Source: JBARCX01 sp049794535 (GTDB lineage Bacteria > Pseudomonadota > Gammaproteobacteria > Xanthomonadales > Rhodanobacteraceae). Taken from it: DNA of 5,687 bases. Numbering within the stretch: the stretch's first letter is position 1; every line of letters begins with the position of its first letter. Where the stretch lies: assembly GCA_049794535.1 (NCBI GenBank), contig JBARCX010000220.1, forward strand, positions 1 through 5,687, read 5' to 3'. Both the position numbers and the translations under genes were made by a program. The notes under the pieces were generated by a model. The model saw nothing but the letters and a program-made list of their open reading frames with translations, did no database searches and was not told where the DNA came from. Positions 1 to 5,665 of the stretch are shown here, one piece after another.

Positions 1-209
1 AGATGCAACAGTGAGATATGGGTCAGCGGCAAGCGAATATCGTAAGCGGTCTTGTTGACCAGGATGCGGTCCCCTATCTGTATCGTCGGCTGCATCGAGC
101 CAGTAGGCACCACATTCCAATCGGCCACCGCGCTGCGGAAAACCACCATGCACAACACGAGGGCGATCGTCCCTCGATTGGCTACAAGAAATCGCGTCAC
201 TGCGTTCAT
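1..209 (-). CDS. lepB: Signal peptidase I (S26 family), N-terminal part, runs off the left edge
   Basis: This is the first 69 codons of a membrane-bound serine protease that cleaves signal peptides from exported proteins on the periplasmic side of the inner membrane. Seen in the sequence: a short N-terminus (MNAVTRFLVANRG) is followed by one hydrophobic stretch at about residues 13-29 and then PTGSMQPTI at residues 35-43. Ser38 in the Ser-Met-x-Pro-Thr motif corresponds to the catalytic serine of the family. The following GDRILVNKTAYDIRLP (46-61) matches the conserved strand after the serine. The catalytic lysine region lies beyond the window. The start is supported by AAGGGA (plus positions 216-221) placed 6 nt before the ATG. 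The ADWNVVPTGSM style and the single N-terminal helix resemble the shorter S26 peptidases more than E. coli LepB, so it may be a second, LepB-like paralogue. It is divergent from dbpA. The family call is firm; the exact symbol is less so. Confidence 0.85.
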   Translation of the reverse strand, partial: MNAVTRFLVANRGTIALVLCMVVFRSAVADWNVVPTGSMQPTIQIGDRILVNKTAYDIRLPLTHISLLH

Positions 210-413
210 AGCTGGTCCCTTCGTTCGATGCCCCACACTGGGACGGTTCTTCATCGATATACAAATCGGACCGTCACGCCTGGGTGAAGTTTCTATGCCT
301 ATCGGCATGTATCGGCCAAGTTGACCTAAGAGCCTGGGCCCAAAAGGCTGCTGAAAACAGCGTCCTACAAGCATCCATCGCGCGCCAAAGCTGCATAGAT
401 GCGATCATGTGGC
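210..413. promoter_or_regulatory. Divergent intergenic region between the signal peptidase gene and dbpA
   Basis: About 200 bp separate the two divergent starts, so promoters for both directions should lie here, but I see no convincing -35/-10 pair. TTGACC at 321-326 is a good -35 match on the plus strand but has no acceptable -10 at 16-18 bp. The region also contains TATCGGC twice (300-306 and 310-316), exactly 10 bp apart, partly inside the imperfect hairpin ATGCC-TATC-GGCAT (295-308). These are possible operator-like sites, with no known regulator assigned. The SD for the leftward gene is at 216-221. Confidence 0.35.
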
Positions 414-1793
414 ATGACTTCCTTCAGCACACTCCCCCTCAAACCCGCCCTGCTAGCCAGCCTTGAAACCCTCGGCTATGCCGAGATGACGCCGGTGCAG
501 GAGCAAAGCCTGCCACCGATGCTGCAGGGACACGACGTGATCGCGCAGGCGCAGACCGGCAGCGGCAAGACCGCGGCGTTCGGCCTGAGCCTGCTGCAAT
601 CGCTCGATGTGGACACCATTCGGCTGCAGGCGCTGGTGCTGTGCCCGACGCGTGAACTGGCCGATCAGGTCAGCAAGGCGATCCGCAAGCTGGCCGCCAA
701 CATACCCAACGTGAAGCTGCTCACCCTATGCGGCGGCATGCCGTTGGGGCCGCAGTTGGCGTCGCTCACACATGATCCACACATCGTGGTCGGCACACCG
801 GGCCGGGTGCAGGAGCACCTGAAGCGCGCCAGCCTGCACGGCGGCGGCATCAAGGTGCTGGTGCTGGATGAAGCCGACCGCATGCTGGACATGGGCTTCA
901 GCGAAGCCATCGACGACATCATCGGGCGCATCGCCAAGCACCATCAAACACTGCTGTTCTCCGCGACCTACCCGGAAGAAATCCGTGCGGTGAGCCAACG
1001 CGTGCAAAAGGATCCGGTGGTTGTAACGGTGGAAGCTCCGATCGAAACGAAGCCGGCCATCGAGCAGCAATTCATCGAAGTCGACCCGGCGCAAAAACTC
1101 GATGCACTAGCGCAACTGCTGACGGGTGAACGCGGACAGCACGCGCTGGTGTTCTGCAATATGCGCAAGGATGTAGATGCCGTTGCGATGGAACTCGACC
1201 GCCGCGGCTACTCCGCGCTGGCGCTGCATGGCGACATGGAACAGCGAGATCGCGATGAAGTGCTGGTGCGCTTTGCTAATCGCAGTTGCGCCGTACTGGT
1301 AGCCACCGATGTAGCCGCGCGCGGCCTCGATATCGCGGCGCTACCGCTGGTGGTGAGCTACGACATCGCACATGATCCGGACACCCACACGCATCGTATC
1401 GGCCGCACCGGTCGCGCCGGGCAGTCCGGCCTGGCGATCACACTCTGCACGTCTCGCGAGCGGCCGAAAGCGGCCAACATCGAAGAGGCGCTCGGTGCGC
1501 CTTTGGCATGGCGCCCACTCAAGGTCGCACCGCCGCGCGGCAAGATGCTGAACCTTGCGCCGATGAAAACTCTGGTGATCGATGCCGGTCGCCAGGACAA
1601 GCTGCGTCCCGGCGATATTCTCGGCGCACTGACGGGTGATGCAGGGCTCGACGCAAACGACATCGGCAAGATCGATGTGTTTGCCACCCGCGCTTATGTG
1701 GCCATCAGCCGTGCCTTGGCGAACAAAGCACTGGAACGTTTGCGCGCCGGCAAGATCAAAGGTCGCAACTTCCGCGTACGGCCACTGGGTTGA
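414..1793 (+). CDS. dbpA: ATP-dependent RNA helicase DbpA (DEAD-box)
   Basis: DbpA is a cytoplasmic DEAD-box helicase that is activated by hairpin 92 of 23S rRNA and acts in late 50S subunit assembly. In order, the 459-residue product shows: a Q motif (GYAEMTPVQ, 21-29), Walker A AQTGSGKT (46-53), PTRELA (78-83), TPGR (128-131), DEAD (152-155), SAT (183-185), LVFCN (245-249), ATDVAARGLD (297-306) and HRIGRTGRAG (327-336). A C-terminal RRM-like DbpA RNA-binding domain follows at about 387-459 (KLRPGDILGALTGD, GLDANDIGKI, GKIKGRNFRVR). That domain separates DbpA from RhlE, SrmB and CsdA. Length and the opening MTSFSTL match E. coli DbpA (MTAFSTL, 457 aa as remembered), so I chose the ATG at 414. 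An in-frame ATG at 399 would add MRSCG, and neither start has a clear Shine-Dalgarno sequence. All catalytic motifs are intact. The next gene starts 73 bp downstream on the same strand. Confidence 0.96.
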   Translation: MTSFSTLPLKPALLASLETLGYAEMTPVQEQSLPPMLQGHDVIAQAQTGSGKTAAFGLSLLQSLDVDTIRLQALVLCPTRELADQVSKAIRKLAANIPNVKLLTLCGGMPLGPQLASLTHDPHIVVGTPGRVQEHLKRASLHGGGIKVLVLDEADRMLDMGFSEAIDDIIGRIAKHHQTLLFSATYPEEIRAVSQRVQKDPVVVTVEAPIETKPAIEQQFIEVDPAQKLDALAQLLTGERGQHALVFCNMRKDVDAVAMELDRRGYSALALHGDMEQRDRDEVLVRFANRSCAVLVATDVAARGLDIAALPLVVSYDIAHDPDTHTHRIGRTGRAGQSGLAITLCTSRERPKAANIEEALGAPLAWRPLKVAPPRGKMLNLAPMKTLVIDAGRQDKLRPGDILGALTGDAGLDANDIGKIDVFATRAYVAISRALANKALERLRAGKIKGRNFRVRPLG

Positions 1794-1853
1794 GCGCTCG
1801 CTCGACAACCCTTCTGCATCTGAACCGTTACCCCTGACTGCCCCAACCCATCC

Positions 1854-1858
1854 GGAAG
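1854..1858 (+). promoter_or_regulatory. Ribosome binding site for the glutaminyl cyclase gene
   Basis: GGAAG lies 8 nt before the ATG at 1867. It decides the start: the open frame extends upstream into the dbpA coding region, but that extension translates to an implausible sequence, while the ATG at 1867 begins directly at an export signal. Confidence 0.6.
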
Positions 1859-1866
1859 CCGCCCCG

Positions 1867-2643
1867 ATGATCCGCTGGTCTGCCTGCATACTCGCATTCG
1901 CCTTGCTCGCCTGCAGCTCCGCCGCGTGGGCGGCCATACCGGTTTATAGCTACAAGATCGTGCACGTCTATCCGCACGCCACGGATGCCTATACCGAAGG
2001 TCTGTTCTACAAAGACGGCTATCTCTACGAGAGCACCGGTGAAGCCGGCTCATCGACGGTGCGCAAAGTCGAACTGACAACCGGCAAGGTAGTGCAGCGC
2101 CATGACGTGCCCGCGCAGTATTTCGGCGAAGGCATCGTGGACTGGAAGAACCGACTGGTGCAGCTCACCTGGCAAACCGAAGTTGGCTTCGTCTACGACT
2201 TCAACAGCTTCAAGCTGCAGCACACCTTTGCCTATGCAGGCGAAGGCTGGGCACTAACGCGCGACGACAAGCAGCTGTACATGAGCGATGGCTCGCCCGT
2301 GCTGCGTATTCTTGATCCGGAAACACTCAAGCAAACCGGCAGCATTCTGGTAACCGCCGACGGCGCAGCCGTCACCAACCTCAACGAGCTGGAGTGGGTG
2401 AAGGGTGAGATCTACGCCAACGTCTGGCTGACCAACCGCATTGCCCGCATCGACCCTGCCACCGGCCACGTCGTCGGTTGGATCGACCTGACCGGCCTGC
2501 TCGATATCAGCAAGCTGCCGGATCCTGGCAACGACGTGCTCAATGGCATCGCCTACGATGCACAGCACGACCGATTGTTTGTCACCGGCAAGCGCTGGCC
2601 GAAGCTGTTTGAGATTAAGTTGGTGAAGCAGAACGCGCCTTAA
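1867..2643 (+). CDS. Glutaminyl-peptide cyclotransferase (glutamine cyclotransferase family), exported
   Basis: The enzyme converts N-terminal glutamine of peptides and proteins to pyroglutamate, releasing ammonia. This family (plant and bacterial type, PF05096) is a five-bladed beta-propeller, unrelated to the zinc-dependent animal enzyme. The 258-residue product shows the repeating signatures of the family: AYTEGLFY (41-48), YFGEGIVDW (85-93), GWALT (127-131), YMSDGS (138-143), LNELEW (172-177), ANVW (184-187), DVLNGIAYD (223-231) and VTGKRWPKLFEI (239-250). The N-terminus is a signal peptide: positively charged start, hydrophobic 6-15, then either a lipobox-like LLAC with Cys16 or signal peptidase I cleavage after AWA (20-22). 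The mature enzyme is therefore periplasmic or anchored to a membrane. Length is normal for bacterial members once the signal is removed. It follows dbpA by 73 bp and could be co-transcribed with it, though the functions are unrelated. I see nothing broken. Confidence 0.92.
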   Translation: MIRWSACILAFALLACSSAAWAAIPVYSYKIVHVYPHATDAYTEGLFYKDGYLYESTGEAGSSTVRKVELTTGKVVQRHDVPAQYFGEGIVDWKNRLVQLTWQTEVGFVYDFNSFKLQHTFAYAGEGWALTRDDKQLYMSDGSPVLRILDPETLKQTGSILVTADGAAVTNLNELEWVKGEIYANVWLTNRIARIDPATGHVVGWIDLTGLLDISKLPDPGNDVLNGIAYDAQHDRLFVTGKRWPKLFEIKLVKQNAP

Positions 2644-2666
2644 GATGGCTTTGGCAGTTCGCTTCC

Positions 2667-2696
2667 GAGGTGTACTCCACTTACCGAATGCACCTC
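2667..2696 (+). terminator. Weak hairpin downstream of the cyclase gene
   Basis: GAGGTGTA (2667-2674) can pair with TGCACCTC (2689-2696), eight pairs including one G-T, around a 14-nt loop that begins 24 nt after the cyclase stop codon. There is no T-run behind it, so it is at best a partial terminator or RNA 3' end stabiliser. Confidence 0.25.
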
Positions 2697-2702
2697 ACGC
2701 TC

Positions 2703-2758
2703 GTCATTGACTAGCTACGCTGTTGTGAAGCGCTCCGGCGTAGGCAGTATCCAGTGGA
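2703..2758 (+). repeat. Intergenic repeat copy C (pairs with inverted copy D)
   Basis: This 56-bp stretch runs from GTCATTGAC to CCAGTGGA and recurs in inverted orientation at 3081-3136. Over the first 36 positions 32 are identical with one gap, including the unbroken core CGCTGTTGTGAAG. Over all aligned columns about 45 of 57 match. The right end (GCGTAGGCAG..CCAGTGG) resembles the right half of the hairpin repeats A and B, and the left flank CTCGTCATT also resembles copy B. C and D therefore look like a longer variant in which other sequence replaces the left hairpin arm. Confidence 0.7.
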
Positions 2759-2813
2759 GATACCGCCATGGACCAGTGACAACCTTGCGTCTATATGGAT
2801 GTAGGTCTCAGCT

Positions 2814-2870
2814 AAAAATTTGGGGCCTGGGCGACGACGCACATCTGTCCGTGGTCGCCACTGGGCCCCA
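2814..2870 (-). terminator. Candidate Rho-independent terminator for the leftward efflux operon
   Basis: Read on the minus strand, TGGGGCC (plus 2864-2870) and GTCGCC's partner arm (2854-2859) fold back on 2830-2835 and 2821-2827. This gives a 6+7 bp GC-rich stem with a small internal loop, followed at once by AATTTTT (plus 2814-2820). Stem plus U-run fits an intrinsic terminator in the direction of the efflux operon, about 270-330 bp beyond its last stop codon. The stem arises because a half-copy of the repeat (2821-2835) faces copy A, so termination may be incidental. Confidence 0.45.
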
Positions 2871-2888
2871 GCCTACGCTGGGGCGACG
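2856..2888 (-). repeat. REP-like hairpin repeat, copy A
   Basis: This 33-bp element in minus orientation matches copy B at 26 of 33 positions. It contains a perfect 8-bp stem, GCCCCAGC (2865-2872) with GCTGGGGC (2877-2884), around a 4-nt loop that reads GTAG on the minus strand. The conserved outer ends are CGTC at one side and CCCAGTGGCG at the other. Confidence 0.7.
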
Positions 2889-2944
2889 GTGAGGGACGTG
2901 AGGTCTACGGCGATGCCGCACTCTCATAACCCTCGCCCTACACT

Positions 2945-2977
2945 CGTCATTCCTGCGTAGGCAGGAACCCAGTGGCG
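2945..2977 (+). repeat. REP-like hairpin repeat, copy B
   Basis: This 33-bp element has a perfect 7-bp stem, TTCCTGC (2950-2956) with GCAGGAA (2961-2967), around a GTAG loop, flanked by CGTCA and CCCAGTGGCG. It has the form of the dispersed REP-like palindromes common in Xanthomonadales intergenic regions (from memory). It is inverted relative to copy A, so the two also form a larger inverted pair 56 bp apart. Confidence 0.72.
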
Positions 2978-3080
2978 TCATGGCAGGTTCAAGCGCCACC
3001 ACAGTCAAGCTCGACTGGGAAGGTCTTCAAATGCATCAGGCAAAGCGAGTGACGTCAGTGTCGCTCTGCCTACTACTGAG

Positions 3081-3136
3081 TCCACTGAGTTCCGACTTAC
3101 GCCGAGCACTTCACAACAGCGCAGCTGGTCATTGAC
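3081..3136 (-). repeat. Intergenic repeat copy D (inverted copy of C)
   Basis: This is the reverse-orientation partner of 2703-2758, with the shared core CTTCACAACAGCG at 3108-3120. Its outer end GTCATTGAC (3128-3136) lies 4 bp from the stop codon of the efflux lipoprotein gene, so it sits inside the 3' untranslated region of that operon. Its inner end overlaps a tandem duplication of ACTGAGTYC (3075-3092). Confidence 0.7.
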
Positions 3137-3140
3137 CCGC

Positions 3141-4619
3141 TTAGCGCTCGGCCGTGGCCTTCTTCGCATCATCCAGCTCGCTGGCCGCCCAGCCGCCACC
3201 CATATCGCCAATCAGTGACACGGCATTGAGCAGCCGCTGCTGCTTCACGTTCAACGCACTCTGCTCTGTACTCAACTGAGTCGCCTGGGCGGTGGCTGCG
3301 GTGGTGTAGTCGACCGTACCGGCCTGATATTCATTGAATGCGATCTGCGCCCCTTGGGTCGCATCGTGTACAGCTGCGTCCAGCACGCCCGCCTGTTGTC
3401 CGAGAATGCGCAGGCCGGAAAGATCATCCTCCACATTCTGGAGAGCCGTCAGCACGGTGCCGCGATAATTAGCGACGGCGGCCTCATAGGTCGCCTTGGC
3501 TGCGGCAACTTCACCATGGCGTTCGCCGGCATCGAAAATGGTTTCGCTGGCATTGGCACCGAGCGACCACACGTGGTTGGCAACGTGCAGCAAGCCGGCC
3601 AGTGGCGATTGTGAAAAACCATCCGCCCCGGACAACGAAAGGCTGGGGTAATAGGCAGCAACAGCGACACCGATCGCTGCATTCTCTGCAGCCATCTGAC
3701 GCTCAGCGACGGCGATATCCGGCCGGCGCTGCAGCAGTGTCGAAGGCACGCCCGTCGGAACCGTGGGCAGCGTCGGCAACGTCGTGCTGTGCGGAATATC
3801 GAGCTCTTCCGGATTCTTGCCGACCAACACGGCAATCGCATGAGCGTATTGCGCACGGGCAACACCGAGGGCGAGCAGGCTGGACTGCGCGTTCTCCAGT
3901 TGAGTCCGTGCCGTGATGACATCCGAAGGCGCGGTGGTACCGGCAGCGCCCTGGTTGGCCACCACGCGTAGATATTCTTTGTAGGCGTCGACGGTTTTCT
4001 GCAGCAGGTCGATGTTGGCATCCGACACGCGCAGCTCGATAACAGCCGTGGCCAACGCGGTTTGCTCGGACAACGTGGCATTGGCCAGCGTTGCTTCACT
4101 CGCCTGGGCCGTCGCTTTGTTCTGTTCGATGGTGCGGCGAACCTTGCCCCACAGATCAGGCGCCCAGCTGACATTACCTTCCAGCGAGCCCGAGGTGCTC
4201 ACCGGCCGGAAGCTGGCGAGATTGGCATTGCCGCTTGTCGTGCGCTGCTTGGTTCCCGCACCCGTGATACCGATGGTGGGGAACAAGGCGCTGCGTGCCA
4301 CCTGTACTTCGGCCAACGCGGCCTGGTAGTTGGCGTAGTCCTGGCGCACGGTCTGATTGGAGACCGACACCATCGGCTCGAGTTCGTCGAGCAGCGGATC
4401 ATTGAACGCCTTCCACCAATCGCCCTTGGGTGCCTCGGCAGCTGGTGCGGCAGCCGTCCAGCCAGGCAGTTCCTTGTAGCTCACCGGTACGCTCACCTGT
4501 GGGCGATGGTAATCCGGCCCGACCATGCAGCCGCTGAGCAACAGCGCCAGCGAGACCGCTAAAACTTTGCGGGGCATAGCGCCGCTTGGCGTGGCTTTGC
4601 GAGAAATTTTCATGTTCAT
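3141..4619 (-). CDS. Efflux transporter outer membrane lipoprotein, NodT/OprM type
   Basis: This is the outer-membrane channel of a three-part RND efflux system. It forms a trimeric beta-barrel with a long periplasmic alpha-helical tunnel that docks with the adaptor and permease. The 492-residue product begins with a lipoprotein signal (hydrophobic 19-30, lipobox LLSG then Cys31), followed by CMVGPDYHRP (31-40), the usual opening of mature NodT-type channels. Two OEP (PF02321) repeats follow, at about 75-265 and 295-475. Diagnostic stretches are ALAEVQVARSALFPTIG (101-117), PDLWGKVRR (154-162), RRPDIAVAERQMAAENAAIG (298-317), YYPSLSLS (323-330), IFDAGER (361-367) and FNEYQAGTVDY (428-438). 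Length is normal for the family. I chose the ATG at 4619 because it overlaps the permease stop as ATGA, implying translational coupling. A second ATG two codons later (4613) is possible. The open frame continues upstream to 4661, but only inside the permease gene. It looks intact. The channel resembles OpmB-type partners of MdtABC/MuxABC pumps; the substrate is unknown. Confidence 0.93.
   Translation of the reverse strand: MNMKISRKATPSGAMPRKVLAVSLALLLSGCMVGPDYHRPQVSVPVSYKELPGWTAAAPAAEAPKGDWWKAFNDPLLDELEPMVSVSNQTVRQDYANYQAALAEVQVARSALFPTIGITGAGTKQRTTSGNANLASFRPVSTSGSLEGNVSWAPDLWGKVRRTIEQNKATAQASEATLANATLSEQTALATAVIELRVSDANIDLLQKTVDAYKEYLRVVANQGAAGTTAPSDVITARTQLENAQSSLLALGVARAQYAHAIAVLVGKNPEELDIPHSTTLPTLPTVPTGVPSTLLQRRPDIAVAERQMAAENAAIGVAVAAYYPSLSLSGADGFSQSPLAGLLHVANHVWSLGANASETIFDAGERHGEVAAAKATYEAAVANYRGTVLTALQNVEDDLSGLRILGQQAGVLDAAVHDATQGAQIAFNEYQAGTVDYTTAATAQATQLSTEQSALNVKQQRLLNAVSLIGDMGGGWAASELDDAKKATAER
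4616..4619 (-). promoter_or_regulatory. ATGA stop/start overlap coupling permease and outer-membrane channel
   Basis: The permease stop TGA (plus 4616-4618) shares bases with the ATG (4617-4619) of the downstream lipoprotein. GTGAG just upstream is a poor Shine-Dalgarno match, so the channel probably depends on ribosomes arriving from the permease frame. Confidence 0.7.
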
Positions 4620-5662
4620 GCACTCACGTCCGATCTGTTCCACGGCAAGGTGGCAGACCACCTGGCAAGCCTAGCGCGCAGACGGTCAAGGTAGAGGTAA
4701 ATCACCGGTGTCGTGTACAGCGTGAAGACCTGGCTGAGAATCAACCCGCCCATCACGGTAATACCTAGTGGCTGACGCAGCGATGCGCCCTGCCCGATGC
4801 CGACCGCCAACGGCACCGCGCCGAGCACGGCAGCCGCCGTGGTCATCATGATCGGCCGCAGACGCACCACGGCGGCGTTATGGATCGCCTGTCTCGGCTC
4901 CTGCCCTTCATCACGCTGCAGGTGAATGGCAACGTCGATCATCATGATCGCGTTCTTCTTGACGATACCGATCAGCAAAATAATGCCGATCATCGCGATC
5001 ACCGAAAACGGCGTACCGAAGATCAGCAACGCCAGCGTGGCGCCGATACCGGCCGACGGCAGCGTGGACAGGATGGTGATCGGGTGCACCGTGTTTTCGT
5101 ACAAGATACCGAGCACGATATAGACGGCCGCGAGCGCCGCGAGAATCAGCAACGGCATAGTCGACATCGACTGCGAATAAGCCTGCGCCGCACCCGCGAA
5201 ACTACCGTGGATGGAAGCCGGCAGGCCCAGTTGCTGCGCGACCTCATTGATCTCCATCGTCGCCTTGCTCAGCGAACCACCCGGCGGCAGGTTGAACGAA
5301 ATCGTGGCGGCTACCAAACCATCCTGATGGCTGACCTGCGTGGCGGTGTGATTGCTGACATACGAAGCCAGCGATGGAAATGGCACTAACGTTTCTTCGG
5401 AGGTACTGTCCGCGCTACCGCTGGAGCTGCCGCCCTTGGAGTTGGAAATGGCGTTGGTGAGCTGGTTGGCTACAGCGTCCGTGTTGAGCGCATTGGTATT
5501 GGATGCCGAACCCTGCGCGCTATTGACCACGGAGACCTGCTGCACCGGCTTGATCAGGCTACTCGACATCTGGGTCTGTGCCGTTCCGCTCGCGTTACCT
5601 GCCGCGGTACTGAAACGCATGCGGTCGAGCATCTGAGGATACTGCCAATACTGCGGCGCTAC

Positions 5663-5665
5663 CTA
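5663..5665 (-). other. In-frame amber codon in the RND permease
   Basis: CTA on the plus strand reads TAG in the permease frame, flanked by ATG (Met) and GTA (Val) within the conserved context VVM-E-V. A single G-to-T change from GAG would explain it. No frameshift is needed, because the frame is correct on both sides. Confidence 0.85.

Larger units (their letters stand above)
2644..3140. other. Convergent intergenic region rich in REP-like repeats, no gene
   Basis: Nearly 500 bp lie between the stop codons of two convergent genes (the cyclase on plus, the efflux lipoprotein on minus). Short open frames exist on both strands, but none has a Shine-Dalgarno site or recognisable protein content. 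Several are translations of the repeats themselves: the minus frame at 2808-3008 includes LGSCLRRNDE, the kind of peptide produced by reading through REP hairpins. In plus-strand order the content is: a weak hairpin (2667-2696), repeat C (2703-2758), a half-repeat (2821-2835), hairpin repeat A (2856-2888, inverted), hairpin repeat B (2945-2977), unremarkable sequence (about 2980-3074), a 9-bp tandem duplication (ACTGAGTYC, 3075-3092) and repeat D (3081-3136, inverted copy of C). Confidence 0.8.

Noticed and set aside
18..324. Two overlapping plus-strand open frames of about 90 codons at the left edge
   Set aside because: They lie antisense to the signal peptidase fragment, whose motifs are clear, and their own translations show no recognisable features.
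321..349. Sigma-70 promoter for dbpA using TTGACC at 321-326
   Set aside because: No sequence resembling TATAAT is found 16-18 bp downstream. TACAAG at 366-371 is too far away.
331..360. Small hairpins AGCCT/AGGCT and GCTG/CAGC upstream of dbpA
   Set aside because: The stems are only 4-5 bp with no T-run and no link to a start codon, which is within what chance gives at this GC content.
1636..1866. An N-terminal extension of the cyclase frame back into dbpA
   Set aside because: The extension overlaps the conserved RNA-binding domain of DbpA in another frame. The ATG at 1867 has a Shine-Dalgarno site and starts the signal peptide.
726..2080. Several minus-strand open frames opposite dbpA and the cyclase, up to 198 codons
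   Set aside because: They are shadow frames of high-GC coding sequence on the other strand. They are Arg/Ala/His-rich with no motifs, and the plus-strand genes are certain.
2703..3136. CRISPR array
   Set aside because: The repeat copies are few, alternate in orientation, are diverged and unevenly spaced. A CRISPR needs near-identical direct repeats with regular spacers.
2707..3211. Short open frames in the convergent gap (plus 2707-2892; minus 2808-3008 and 3005-3211)
   Set aside because: They have no ribosome binding site and no protein family content. The first two are mainly translations of the repeats, and the third runs into the efflux lipoprotein gene in a wrong frame.
4880..5389. A 169-codon plus-strand frame rich in Asp, Arg, Gln and His
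   Set aside because: It is antisense to the membrane segments of the RND permease, where hydrophobic codons read backwards give this composition.
5663..5665. TAG as a programmed readthrough or pyrrolysine codon
   Set aside because: No context for recoding is visible, the position is normally Glu in relatives, and pyrrolysine use is not expected in this kind of organism. A point mutation or sequence error is simpler.
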